Made by a program: the position numbers and the translations under genes
Part shown: piece by piece, positions 16,820-25,324 of the stretch
Layout of the letters: the number at the start of each line of letters is the position of its first letter
How positions within the stretch are numbered: the first letter of the stretch is position 1
The notes under the pieces: generated by a model
What the model was told of the DNA's origin: nothing
The model's input: the letters and a program-made list of their open reading frames with translations, nothing else
Databases searched by the model: none
Origin: Photobacterium leiognathi
GTDB taxonomy: Bacteria; Pseudomonadota; Gammaproteobacteria; Enterobacterales; Vibrionaceae
Assembly (NCBI RefSeq): GCF_030685535.1
Contig: NZ_CP131599.1
Coordinates: 1,396,302-1,460,301, forward strand
DNA: 64,000 nucleotides
Direction of reading: 5' to 3'

Positions 16820-18535
16820 CTATAATGGTTGGAATACATCAGATTCAGCTTCAAGCTGAATAATTCGAAACACAACACGCATATTTGAACGCCATTCAGC
16901 TTCAGTTGCTGGCGCACAAGGATCGCCACCGCACATGCCTGTTTTAGGATTACCAAAACCGTGTCCAACAAGAGCAAACTGACTTGAATCAAGTGCTACG
17001 CCTTGATCTGTTGCAAATATCAGGACACTTTCTTTTACGCTCTGCGCTCGTGACAGGCTGATATTGCGATTCGATTGCTTAATGCGGTTAAGCACCACAC
17101 CAGTTTCGCCTTTTTTCTTTGAGCGTAAGTATTTAAGCGGATCACTATGTCCTTCCACAGTGATCACAGCGCCACCATAAGTTGAAGCAAGCTCAATCAC
17201 TCGTAAGAACTCTGACTTATACAGTTGCGGATCAAATTTGTTTTGGTTCGGTTGGAAAGCAACTTCAAAAGAAAATAGCTCGCCATCTTCTAATGAATTC
17301 TGTTGCTGTTTTTTAGCAACGACCGAAGCAACACGTTCGCTGTTAAATCGTGATTTGTTACTGAATGCCACATCAGCCCCTAATTGAGAAAAATCCCAAT
17401 TGGCTAATAATGGCAGTTGCGTAGCTGATGTAAGCCCAAGCGTTTTTAGTGTGCTTTGTATTTCTTGGCTTACTTTAGTGATATTTCGTGGGTAGGCTTT
17501 ATCGGTAAAAAGTTGTTTATTTGCATTAATGCCTAAATGCTCAGCATCTGCGTAAAGACCTTTCACATCTTCATGAGCGTCTGGGGAATCTAATAGTAAA
17601 TCTGCTGAATATGTCAGTAACGGTGTTACCTGCGCACTAGTGTTAGCGGTATTAGTGAATAATGTTTTTACTTCCGCTATTGCTGTATTTAACGCTTTTA
17701 CAAAATTCATCACTTCAGCACGATGACTTTTAAAGTAATCAGCACGAACAGCATACACATCTGCAATAACTCTGTTCGCTGTCTTTGTTGACATCAATAT
17801 TTTGGCGCCTTTCACCGAATCCTCAGCGCCCGTTCCCACCGTGCCGCCAGATGTTAACGCTAATGCATCCGGCAAAATAACAAATACCGCATCAACATCA
17901 ACTTCGTATAAGGCACTAAATGGACTGTTGTCTGTACCTGTCAGATCTGGCAGCCATTTAATCGTGACATCTGAAGGTGTGAGTCCTGCATCTTTTAATA
18001 CCGCTCCCATATAATCGACATGCGGTCCATAAGCTTGCAAGGCGATTGTTTTCCCTTTTAGATCGGCAACCGTACGAATATTTGGCTTCACTACTAACGC
18101 ATCACCACCCGATGACCATGATAATTGATGAATTATCACAGGCTGTACAGCAGGTTTATTGGCAAGTAGATCCGACGCGGCATTAATCATGCCTAATGTG
18201 CCACGTAAGTAAGGAGTTTGACCTGATAAGTAATGAGAAAGCTGATCTGAGAATGTGTCATTACGCTTTAACGTATATTTCAAACCATAACTAGCAAAAA
18301 GAGAATCTGCTGAGGTTATCGCTTGGCTGCCATTAGCATAAATCGTATTAATATCAGCCCCCCATGTAATAACAGGTAGTGCATGGGGTTGATTTTTTAC
18401 CGAAGATACAGGGGTAGTGATCAACTGTTCTAGAGGAATGGGGTCTATATATTTAGGTTTAGCAACAACATGTGTTGATGTAGCAAACACTATTAGCGCA
18501 GCAAAATAGCTAGCATATCTCTTCATCAATCCCAT
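16820..18535 (-). CDS. Periplasmic solute-binding protein / OmpA-like fusion (first operon gene)
   Basis: 571-aa exported fusion. The signal peptide (YFAALIVFATSTHVVAK, probably cleaved after VVA) is followed by a TauA/NrtA/PhnD-type solute-binding domain (~50-350: VVKPNIRTVADLKGKTIALQ; GLTPSDVTIKWLPDLTG) and an OmpA-type C-terminal domain (~400-560) with VITVEGHSDPLKYLRSKKKG and NISLSRAQSVKESVL. Within the OmpA part two cysteines (MCGGDPC) form a small insertion that could be disulfide-bonded. It starts the six-gene leftward operon; the promoter must be in 18536-18700, divergent from the barrel gene. The start could be residue 1 or residue 4 (MKRYAS), both ATG. Confidence 0.8.
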   Translation of the reverse strand: MGLMKRYASYFAALIVFATSTHVVAKPKYIDPIPLEQLITTPVSSVKNQPHALPVITWGADINTIYANGSQAITSADSLFASYGLKYTLKRNDTFSDQLSHYLSGQTPYLRGTLGMINAASDLLANKPAVQPVIIHQLSWSSGGDALVVKPNIRTVADLKGKTIALQAYGPHVDYMGAVLKDAGLTPSDVTIKWLPDLTGTDNSPFSALYEVDVDAVFVILPDALALTSGGTVGTGAEDSVKGAKILMSTKTANRVIADVYAVRADYFKSHRAEVMNFVKALNTAIAEVKTLFTNTANTSAQVTPLLTYSADLLLDSPDAHEDVKGLYADAEHLGINANKQLFTDKAYPRNITKVSQEIQSTLKTLGLTSATQLPLLANWDFSQLGADVAFSNKSRFNSERVASVVAKKQQQNSLEDGELFSFEVAFQPNQNKFDPQLYKSEFLRVIELASTYGGAVITVEGHSDPLKYLRSKKKGETGVVLNRIKQSNRNISLSRAQSVKESVLIFATDQGVALDSSQFALVGHGFGNPKTGMCGGDPCAPATEAEWRSNMRVVFRIIQLEAESDVFQPL

Positions 18536-18956
18536 TTTTATCCCTCATAACAGCTAATCAAATGCACAACGTCCTTTTGAGTAGCAGATACGATACCGAA
18601 TAAAAAATAACCTTCAGGTATGTAGCACGAGAATAATGTTAAATTGCGATTGATTTCATAGTAATTAAATGAATCTTTTTATCATTTTCATAAATATTCA
18701 AGAAAAGACGCCAATATAGCTATTAAAACCATAAAAACAGTCAGTTTATTCAAATTAAATGCCCTATTTCGCTAGAAATGTAAAAGCACAGTCCGAGTAA
18801 TGTTAGCTTAACGTCAAACCAAACTGTTCAATAAAACACCTTACAAAACACTGACATTCACCACCTGAATACATCATATTCTCCTCATCGCAGTCAGTGA
18901 TGCCCAAGAGTTAGAGTATTAACTCCTGGGTACAAATATGAATAATAAAGGAAATT
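18536..18956. promoter_or_regulatory. Divergent intergenic region with 5'-leader hairpin of the barrel gene
   Basis: 421 bp between the six-gene operon and the outer-membrane barrel gene. It contains no gene that I can support. At 18903-18930, CCCAAGAGTTA / TAACTCCTGGG forms an 11-bp stem with one mismatch and a 6-nt loop, ending 27 nt before the barrel start codon; it would be in the 5' leader and could influence stability or translation. Confidence 0.5.
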
Positions 18957-19520
18957 ATGATGAAAAAGATTCTATTACCATTAGCACTTGTTCTTACAAC
19001 AGCATCTGGTGCAGCACTTGCCGATCAGACTGGTCCATACGTAGGTGCAAGCCTTGGTAATGCAACAACGGATCTTAAAGCAGATAATTGGGATTATAAC
19101 TACGACGAAAATGTTGTTGCATACGGCCTATACGGTGGTTACAATTTCACTGAAAACCTTGGTCTTGAAGCAACACTAGGCCAAACTGGTGAAAAAGATA
19201 ATATTAAGAAAGGTTACGCGACTCTGACTCCTCGCGTAATGATGCCACTTAACGATCAGTTCTCTCTATTTGCTAAAGCGGGTGTTGCTTACGTAGCGGC
19301 AGACGGTAACTGGCAAGATATTGAGAGAGCTCACATTGATGTTGATGGTTGGGGCTGGACAGCAGGCGCAGGTGTTAACTTCGCAGTTGCTGAACACGTA
19401 GACGTACGCGCAGGTATCGACTACCTATCTACAGATCTAAAGAACGCTGATAACGATAAAGATTTAAACCTAGATTCAGAAACAACAATGTACTACGTTG
19501 GTGTTAACTACAACTTCTAA
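18957..19520 (+). CDS. Small outer-membrane beta-barrel protein (OmpA-N/OmpW-like)
   Basis: 187 aa with a Sec signal peptide (MMKKILLPLALVLTTASGAALA, cleavage before DQTGPYVG) and a mature ~165-residue barrel of eight alternating strands: GPYVGASLGNATT, YGLYGGYNFTENLGLEATLG, LFAKAGVAYV, AGAGVNFAVAEHVDVRAGID, ending in MYYVGVNYNF. The C-terminal Phe is the usual BAM recognition signal. There is no C-terminal peptidoglycan domain, so it is not full OmpA. Two ATGs are adjacent; the second (18960) sits at better distance from AAAGGA, so the first Met may not be used. Followed by a terminator, hence monocistronic. Confidence 0.85.
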   Translation: MMKKILLPLALVLTTASGAALADQTGPYVGASLGNATTDLKADNWDYNYDENVVAYGLYGGYNFTENLGLEATLGQTGEKDNIKKGYATLTPRVMMPLNDQFSLFAKAGVAYVAADGNWQDIERAHIDVDGWGWTAGAGVNFAVAEHVDVRAGIDYLSTDLKNADNDKDLNLDSETTMYYVGVNYNF

Positions 19521-19541
19521 TCAATTAGTTGTAACTAAAGA

Positions 19542-19572
19542 TAAGCCATTAGCGAGAGCTAGTGGCTTTTTA
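19542..19572 (+). terminator. Terminator after the barrel gene
   Basis: Stem AGCCATTAGC / GCTAGTGGCT (one G:T-type mismatch) with loop GAGA, followed by TTTTTATTATATT. From here to 19988 (about 415 bp) the DNA is AT-rich with no supported gene; it must contain the transaldolase promoter. Confidence 0.8.
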
Positions 19573-19988
19573 TTATATTATATACCCTCTCTTTGTATCC
19601 CCTTTATCCAACACTTCGTGCATTTTGCTTTTCTTTTAACCAATCCTAATAGCAATAATGAACATTTGATCAAAAAAAGGATCATATGTTCACAAATAAA
19701 AACAACTCAGATAATAATAAAAAGCAATTAAACACTACTAAGTAACGATAATCACAGTTTTTATGAGATCTAAACGTGATTTATTCGCATTTTGAATTGA
19801 CAAAAAACCTTAAAAAGACAATTATCGATTTATCAAATGCTCTCACACAAACCATCCGCTCATTAGGCGTGTAAAAGGTTCTGTATGAAGACGTTAAGAA
19901 TAAGTAATAATTCTTTTGAGCATGACAGCATTTCACGTTATAAATAGTGGCTGGCATGGCATAAGCCCTATAAACAAGGTCAATAGAT

Positions 19989-20939
19989 ATGAGCACAAAA
20001 TTAGAACAGCTACGCGCACTAACAACTGTTGTTGCAGATACTGGTGACATTAAAGACATCACAAAATACCAACCAGAAGATGCGACGACTAACCCTTCAT
20101 TGATCTTAAAAGCAGCGCAAATCGCTGAATACGCACCTTTAATCGAAGCTTCAATTGCTTACGCAAAAGCACAAAGCAGTGATAAAGCACAACAAGTTCA
20201 AGACACTTGTGACATGCTTGCTGTAAACATCGGTAAAGAAATCCTAAACGTAGTACCTGGTCGTATTTCTACAGAAGTAGACGCACGTCTTTCTTACGAC
20301 ACTGAAGGTAGCGTGGCAAAAGCTCGTCAGCTAATCAAAATGTACAACGATGCAGGTATCAGCAACGATCGTATCCTGATCAAGCTAGCTTCTACTTGGG
20401 AAGGTATCCGTGCGGCAGAAATCCTAGAGAAAGAAGGCATCAACTGTAACCTAACGCTTCTATTCTCATTTGCTCAAGCACGTGCATGTGCTGAAGCAGG
20501 TGTTTACCTAATTTCTCCATTCGTTGGTCGTATTATGGACTGGTACAAGGCGAAAGAAGGCCGTGATTTTGCACCACAAGAAGATCCAGGTGTGATTTCT
20601 GTAACGAATATCTATAACTACTACAAAGAACACGGTTACAATACCGTGGTTATGGGCGCAAGTTTCCGTAACACTGGTGAAATTCTAGAATTAGCAGGTT
20701 GTGACCGCTTAACTATCAGCCCACAACTACTTCAAGAGCTAGAAGAAGCGCAAGGTGAAGTTGTTGAGAAACTAAAAGCAGCAACGGAACTGAAAGATCG
20801 TCCAGCAGCTATGACTCATGCTGAGTTCCTATGGGAGCACAACCAAGATGCAATGGCTGTTGAAAAACTAGCTGAAGGTATTCGTAATTTCGCGATTGAT
20901 CAGGGCAAACTAGAAGCAATGATCGCTGAGCGTCTGTAA
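19989..20939 (+). CDS. talB: Transaldolase B
   Basis: 316-aa cytosolic enzyme of the non-oxidative pentose phosphate pathway, exchanging a dihydroxyacetone unit between sedoheptulose 7-phosphate and glyceraldehyde 3-phosphate. The Schiff-base lysine lies in [13 protein letters not shown], and the family signatures TTNPSLI and [13 protein letters not shown] are intact. Length equals that of E. coli TalB (317). The ATG is 8-9 nt after an AGG-containing segment. Transketolase follows in the same direction after 80 bp containing a hairpin, the conserved tal-tkt arrangement of Vibrionaceae. Codon use is strongly biased to abundant tRNAs, as expected of a highly expressed gene. Confidence 0.97.
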   Translation: MSTKLEQLRALTTVVADTGDIKDITKYQPEDATTNPSLILKAAQIAEYAPLIEASIAYAKAQSSDKAQQVQDTCDMLAVNIGKEILNVVPGRISTEVDARLSYDTEGSVAKARQLIKMYNDAGISNDRILIKLASTWEGIRAAEILEKEGINCNLTLLFSFAQARACAEAGVYLISPFVGRIMDWYKAKEGRDFAPQEDPGVISVTNIYNYYKEHGYNTVVMGASFRNTGEILELAGCDRLTISPQLLQELEEAQGEVVEKLKAATELKDRPAAMTHAEFLWEHNQDAMAVEKLAEGIRNFAIDQGKLEAMIAERL

Positions 20940-20958
20940 TTACAGAAATAACTATTTC

Positions 20959-20985
20959 AGAAAGCGGCCTTAAATGCCGCTTTCT
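20959..20985 (+). terminator. Stem-loop between talB and tkt
   Basis: Perfect 9-bp stem GAAAGCGGC / GCCGCTTTC with a 7-nt loop and only a short T tract (TTTCTTAAG). It may be a leaky terminator that lowers tkt relative to talB, or an mRNA end stabiliser. Confidence 0.6.
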
Positions 20986-21020
20986 TAAGTTTAAAATTCA
21001 AATATTTTGGTGGAAACACT

Positions 21021-23015
21021 ATGGAACATAAAATGTTAGCGAATGCTATTCGTGCGCTAAGCATGGATGGTGTACAACAAGCAAATTCTGGTCACCCTGG
21101 CGCACCTATGGGTATGGCTGATATCGCTGAAGTACTTTGGCGTGGTCACATGAACCACAACCCACAAAACCCACAGTGGGCTGATCGCGACCGTTTTGTA
21201 CTATCAAACGGCCACGGTTCAATGCTTATCTATTCGCTACTTCACCTAACAGGTTACGATCTATCTATCGATGATCTGAAGAACTTCCGTCAACTTCACT
21301 CTAAAACACCAGGTCACCCAGAGTACGGTTACGCGCCAGGTGTTGAAACGACGACTGGTCCTCTAGGTCAAGGTATCACTAACGCGGTAGGTATGGCGAT
21401 TGCTGAAAAAGCAATGGCTGCACAATTTAACCGTGAAGGTCATGACGTTGTTAACCACCACACTTACGCTTTCCTAGGCGACGGCTGTCTAATGGAAGGT
21501 ATCTCTCACGAAGCATGTTCACTTGCAGGTACTTTAGGTCTTGGCAAACTGATCGCTTTCTGGGATGACAACGGTATTTCTATCGATGGTCACGTTGAAG
21601 GTTGGTTCACTGATAACACACCTGAGCGTTTTGAATCTTACGGCTGGCACGTAATTCCTGCTGTTGATGGTCACGATGCAGCAGCAATCAACGCAGCAAT
21701 CGAAGCAGCAAAAGCTGAAACAGACAAGCCTACGCTAATTTGTTGTAAAACAATCATCGGTTTTGGTTCTCCTAACAAATCAGGTTCTCACGACTGTCAC
21801 GGTGCTCCACTAGGCGCTGATGAAATTAAAGCAGCACGTGAATTCCTAGGTTGGACTTACGGCGCATTTGAAATCCCAGCAGAAATTTACGCTGAGTGGG
21901 ATGCAAAAGAAGCAGGTAAAGTGAAAGAAGCAGCATGGGATGAGAAATTTGCAGCATACGCAGCAGCTCACCCTGAACTAGCAGCAGAATTCAAGCGTCG
22001 TATGAACGGCGAACTACCAGCGAACTGGGATCAAGTAACATCTGAAATCATTGCTGATCTTCAAGCTAACCCAGCAAACATCGCTTCTCGTAAAGCATCT
22101 CAAAACGCACTAGAAGCATTTGGTAAGCTACTACCTGAATTTATGGGTGGTTCTGCTGACCTTGCGCCTTCTAACCTAACCATGTGGTCTGGCTCTAAGT
22201 CAATCACACCAACAGATGCATCAGGCAACTACATTCACTACGGTGTACGTGAATTTGGTATGACTGCAATCATCAACGGTATCGCACTACACGGTGGTTT
22301 CGTTCCTTACGGTGCAACATTCCTAATGTTCATGGAATACGCACGTAACGCAATGCGCATGGCTGCGCTAATGAAAGTGCAGAACATCCAAGTTTACACG
22401 CACGACTCAATCGGTCTTGGTGAAGATGGTCCTACGCACCAACCTGTAGAGCAAATTGCTTCTCTACGTCTAACACCAAACATGAGCACATGGCGTCCAT
22501 GTGACCAAGTTGAATCAGCAGTAGCTTGGAAATACGCTATCGAGCGTAAAGATGGTCCTACATCGCTAATCTTCTCTCGTCAGAACCTAACGCAACAAGA
22601 TCGTGATGCAGCACAAGTAGCTAACATCGCGAAAGGTGGTTACGTTCTTAAAGATTGTGAAGGTAAGCCAGAGCTAATTCTTATTGCAACAGGTTCTGAA
22701 GTAGGTATCGCAGCAGAAGCTTACGCACAGCTAACAGCTGAAGGCCGTAAAGTTCGTCTAGTATCTATGCCAGCAACAGACCTATTCGACAAGCAAGACG
22801 CAGCTTACCGTGAAAGCGTACTACCTTCTGACGTAACCGCACGTGTTGCTGTTGAAGCTGGTATTGCTGATTACTGGTACAAGTATGTTGGTTTTGATGG
22901 TCGTATCATCGGTATGACATCATTTGGTGAATCAGCACCTGCTGAAGAACTATTCAAAATGTTTGGTTTTACAACTGAAAACGTTGTAAACACAGCAAAA
23001 GAATTACTAGCATAA
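21021..23015 (+). CDS. tkt: Transketolase
   Basis: 664-aa thiamine-diphosphate enzyme that moves two-carbon ketol units between pentose phosphates and glycolytic intermediates. The ThDP/Mg motif starts at GDGCLMEG and ends at DDNGISIDG; the substrate motif [20 protein letters not shown] and the C-terminal half with [20 protein letters not shown] are complete. Length matches E. coli TktA (663). A Shine-Dalgarno (GGTGG) precedes the ATG. It follows talB and ends in a strong terminator. Codon bias is again that of a highly expressed gene. Confidence 0.97.
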   Translation: MEHKMLANAIRALSMDGVQQANSGHPGAPMGMADIAEVLWRGHMNHNPQNPQWADRDRFVLSNGHGSMLIYSLLHLTGYDLSIDDLKNFRQLHSKTPGHPEYGYAPGVETTTGPLGQGITNAVGMAIAEKAMAAQFNREGHDVVNHHTYAFLGDGCLMEGISHEACSLAGTLGLGKLIAFWDDNGISIDGHVEGWFTDNTPERFESYGWHVIPAVDGHDAAAINAAIEAAKAETDKPTLICCKTIIGFGSPNKSGSHDCHGAPLGADEIKAAREFLGWTYGAFEIPAEIYAEWDAKEAGKVKEAAWDEKFAAYAAAHPELAAEFKRRMNGELPANWDQVTSEIIADLQANPANIASRKASQNALEAFGKLLPEFMGGSADLAPSNLTMWSGSKSITPTDASGNYIHYGVREFGMTAIINGIALHGGFVPYGATFLMFMEYARNAMRMAALMKVQNIQVYTHDSIGLGEDGPTHQPVEQIASLRLTPNMSTWRPCDQVESAVAWKYAIERKDGPTSLIFSRQNLTQQDRDAAQVANIAKGGYVLKDCEGKPELILIATGSEVGIAAEAYAQLTAEGRKVRLVSMPATDLFDKQDAAYRESVLPSDVTARVAVEAGIADYWYKYVGFDGRIIGMTSFGESAPAEELFKMFGFTTENVVNTAKELLA

Positions 23016-23031
23016 TATTGCCTTTAATAAT

Positions 23032-23062
23032 AAAAAGCCGAGCTAAATAGCTCGGCTTTTTC
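23032..23062 (+). terminator. Terminator after tkt
   Basis: AAAAAGCCGAGCTA / TAGCTCGGCTTTTT hairpin with T-rich tail (CTTTTC). Confidence 0.9.
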
Positions 23063-23104
23063 TTTTCTATCAAAAAATTACCACTCGAAATGTTACATTT
23101 TTAA

Positions 23105-23317
23105 TTATTGTTTACATACATTCACGTGAAGTAACTCTTCTCCATTTACTTCAAAACGCAGCTTTAAATGCCCTTCATCAGACAAATCTTTGATTAATTT
23201 AATCCCTTAACCAGCAAAACGCTGACTAATTAATTCGTGTATATCATTGATTAAATTAACTTTATCTTCACTAGATAAGACTGATTGTGATGATGATTTA
23301 TAAGTATTAAAAAACAT
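23105..23317 (-). pseudogene. Small conserved-looking protein interrupted by an in-frame stop
   Basis: Reading leftwards from ATG 23317 gives MFFNTYKSSSQSVLSSEDKV and on to HELISQRFAG, then TAA (about codon 37), then in the same frame GIKLIKDLSDEGHLKLRFEV and NGEELLHVNVCKQ to a TAA at 23105. The two parts together form a plausible 70-residue alpha/beta protein with an AGAG ribosome site upstream; the downstream part has no start of its own. The simplest reading is a gene broken by one nonsense change. I do not recognise the family. Confidence 0.45.
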
Positions 23318-23622
23318 AAACTAAGCTCTAAATAAACTTTAATTCACCATAGATAAAAAAACTCATCTATTCCATCTTTAATTTTATAAATTATGTAAAT
23401 ATTGATTACTTGATTAAAACGGTTAGTTAAATATCAAAAATGGAATATTAATCTAAAGGAAAGCTTTAATTAATATACCTATTTTTTCATATCAGCAATT
23501 ACCAAAAATAAAAAGTTTGATCATTAAAAATGTCTATTGTTGATAATAAAAATAAGCGTAAATTAAATCGCATAGACAGACACCAACTTATTTTTTAACG
23601 CTGTTTATCAAAGGATTTAGAT
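23318..23622. other. AT-rich gene-free spacer
   Basis: About 300 bp of very AT-rich DNA between the broken small gene and the histidine-rich gene. No gene or strong hairpin seen; it should contain both divergent promoters. Confidence 0.5.
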
Positions 23623-23937
23623 ATGCCACATTTCAATAGCCAAGAGCACAAAGGTTCACAAAAAGGTCACCAACACGGTGCTGAATTTGAACATGAAAAA
23701 ATGGAACGTCGTTACGATGATGGCGCAGAGCATAAACATAATCGTGACCACCACGAATTCCGTGAACACGAGAAAAGTCATCCACATACACAACATGGCG
23801 GCGCTCCAGTAGGTCATAAACACCCAGAGCAAACTCACCATAATCGCCATGAACATGATGAGCATCGTCACCATAAAACTAAAGAGCATGATCATAAAGA
23901 ATCATCTCGTGAACATCACAAAACTTCTTCTAAATAA
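23623..23937 (+). CDS. Histidine-rich small hydrophilic protein
   Basis: 104 aa, of which 26 are histidine, with most of the rest Glu, Lys, Arg, Asp and Gln; no hydrophobic segment and no signal peptide. His pairs and H-x-H clusters recur throughout (HKHNRDHHEF, HHNRHEHDEHRHH). The composition suggests an intrinsically disordered cytoplasmic protein able to bind Ni, Zn or Cu, but no named family is recognised. AAAGGA lies 8 nt before the ATG, and a strong bidirectional terminator follows, so it is a real monocistronic gene. The opposite-strand reading is a composition artefact. Confidence 0.7.
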   Translation: MPHFNSQEHKGSQKGHQHGAEFEHEKMERRYDDGAEHKHNRDHHEFREHEKSHPHTQHGGAPVGHKHPEQTHHNRHEHDEHRHHKTKEHDHKESSREHHKTSSK

Positions 23938-23975
23938 TAGTTTTGCTTTCTATCTTTTTGATTAGAGATAAGAAT

Positions 23976-24024
23976 AAAAAGCCCAATTAATACGTCTTTA
24001 CGGCTTATTAATTGGGCTTTTTTA
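23976..24024. terminator. Bidirectional terminator
   Basis: Stem GCCCAATTAAT / ATTAATTGGGC with AAAAA before and TTTTTT after; serves the His-rich gene (+) and the deaminase gene (-), which converge here. Confidence 0.85.
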
Positions 24025-24034
24025 TTAAGTTGCA

Positions 24035-24475
24035 TTAATTTCGGATTAAATACGGCTCTATAAAGTCCAGGACTTCGTTTTCACACAATCCTACTTCCAC
24101 TTCAACACCAGCTTGCTCTAGCACCGCAATACCTTTTCCACTATTACGTGTATCAGGATCTAAAGTCGCAACTACAACTTTCTTGATCCCTCGTTCAACC
24201 AATGTGTGCGCACAAGAAGGTGTTCTTCCAACAAAAGAGCACGGCTCTAGCGTTACATACGCTGTAACGTCATCTAAGCTTGCACCATAATTCGCCAATG
24301 CCATTGCTTCTGCATGATGATGTCCTGGTCGTTGAGTAAAACCTTCACTAACTATCTGCCCATCTTTCACTAGCACACACCCTACAGGTGGATTTGGACG
24401 ACAAGCTGGTAATGCCTGATGAGATAATAATAGCGCTCGCATCATAAATGCTTGCTCTTGATGATCGCCGCTCAT
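24035..24475 (-). CDS. Stand-alone RibD-type pyrimidine deaminase domain protein
   Basis: 146-aa zinc deaminase of the CDA superfamily, closest to the N-terminal half of RibD: PNPPVGCVLV, HHHAEAMAL (HAE catalytic pair) and LEPCSFVGRTPSCAHTL (PCxxxxxxxxC zinc ligands) are intact. The C-terminal reductase domain of bifunctional RibD is absent, and the protein stops at the natural domain end. It may therefore supply only the deamination step of riboflavin synthesis, or act on another pyrimidine; a full ribD presumably exists elsewhere. The ATG at 24475 is chosen over an upstream GTG (24487) that lacks a spaced ribosome site; this is uncertain. Confidence 0.78.
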   Translation of the reverse strand: MSGDHQEQAFMMRALLLSHQALPACRPNPPVGCVLVKDGQIVSEGFTQRPGHHHAEAMALANYGASLDDVTAYVTLEPCSFVGRTPSCAHTLVERGIKKVVVATLDPDTRNSGKGIAVLEQAGVEVEVGLCENEVLDFIEPYLIRN

Positions 24476-24667
24476 AACTCTATACACCTATATGAAAAAA
24501 CAATATCTAAATGAGTGAATAAAAATATCATGGCATGATTCAACACACTATTTAAAAATTCTATTCAAATTTTGTTTTTATTATGAATGAAATATGAATA
24601 GTGGAATCACTCTTTATTCAGTCAGAATAACGTTTACTGTCTGCGTCTTAATTCTGAGAGGAAGACA

Positions 24668-24973
24668 ATGAAACGTGTAATCACAGGTCTAATTCTATCG
24701 TTAGCACTGCATTCACTATCCGCATTCGCTATAACGCCATCATCTCCCCACTCAACGAATATTATTGCTGAGAACACTATTGAATATCTTGACCATACTC
24801 ATCGACTCAATCATGTACAGCAACAACAAAGTACAATGCTAACATCGATTAATAACAATAATTACCTCTTAACCAATGGGCATAAAGAAGGTCATATAGA
24901 ACAAAAACGAGTAGAAGAAACCCGTATAAATCGGACGAACGCACGCTATAGAGCAGAAAAAAAGCATAAATAA
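24668..24973 (+). CDS. Small exported protein of unknown function
   Basis: 101 aa with a clear Sec signal peptide (KRVITGLILSLALHSLSAFA, cleavage likely before ITPSS). The mature ~80 residues are hydrophilic, rich in Asn, His, Gln and Arg, and end in a basic tail (NRTNARYRAEKKHK). No cysteine, no membrane helix. GAGAGGAAG precedes the ATG at ideal spacing, and a long hairpin follows. I do not recognise the family; it is probably a periplasmic protein. Confidence 0.6.
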   Translation: MKRVITGLILSLALHSLSAFAITPSSPHSTNIIAENTIEYLDHTHRLNHVQQQQSTMLTSINNNNYLLTNGHKEGHIEQKRVEETRINRTNARYRAEKKHK

Positions 24974-24980
24974 TGATTTC

Positions 24981-25020
24981 AGCCCAAGTATTGTTCTTTG
25001 ATAACCTCAATACTTGGGCT
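24981..25020 (+). terminator. Hairpin after the small exported protein gene
   Basis: Stem AGCCCAAGTATTG / CAATACTTGGGCT, 14-nt loop, followed by ATTAAATC. The next 300 bp (25021-25324) are AT-rich with no supported gene. Confidence 0.65.
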
Positions 25021-25324
25021 ATTAAATCACTAAGTCACTGAGATTAAATATAGAAAATGATTTAATTTCAACCTGAACGAACCGTCGAAACTTTTTATAA
25101 AAAATAATGTGTTTAATTTATATAGAAATATAAAACATCGTAAAATAAGTCATATTTTCAAGATATTATCTAATTTTATTAAAAATACAGTAAACAATTA
25201 GTGCTTGTAGTTTTAATTCATTTACGGTTCAGAAAAGCTATGTTTTCATACAAGCTCACAAAAATAAGCTAGTGCATTTAATAAGCACTCACTAAAAATA
25301 AAATCAGACGAGCATTCAAAGTTT

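Noticed and set aside
23656..23895. Opposite-strand hydrophobic frame (Met/Val/Phe-rich) across the histidine-rich gene
   Set aside because: Complement of His codons gives Met and Val codons, so it is a composition artefact.
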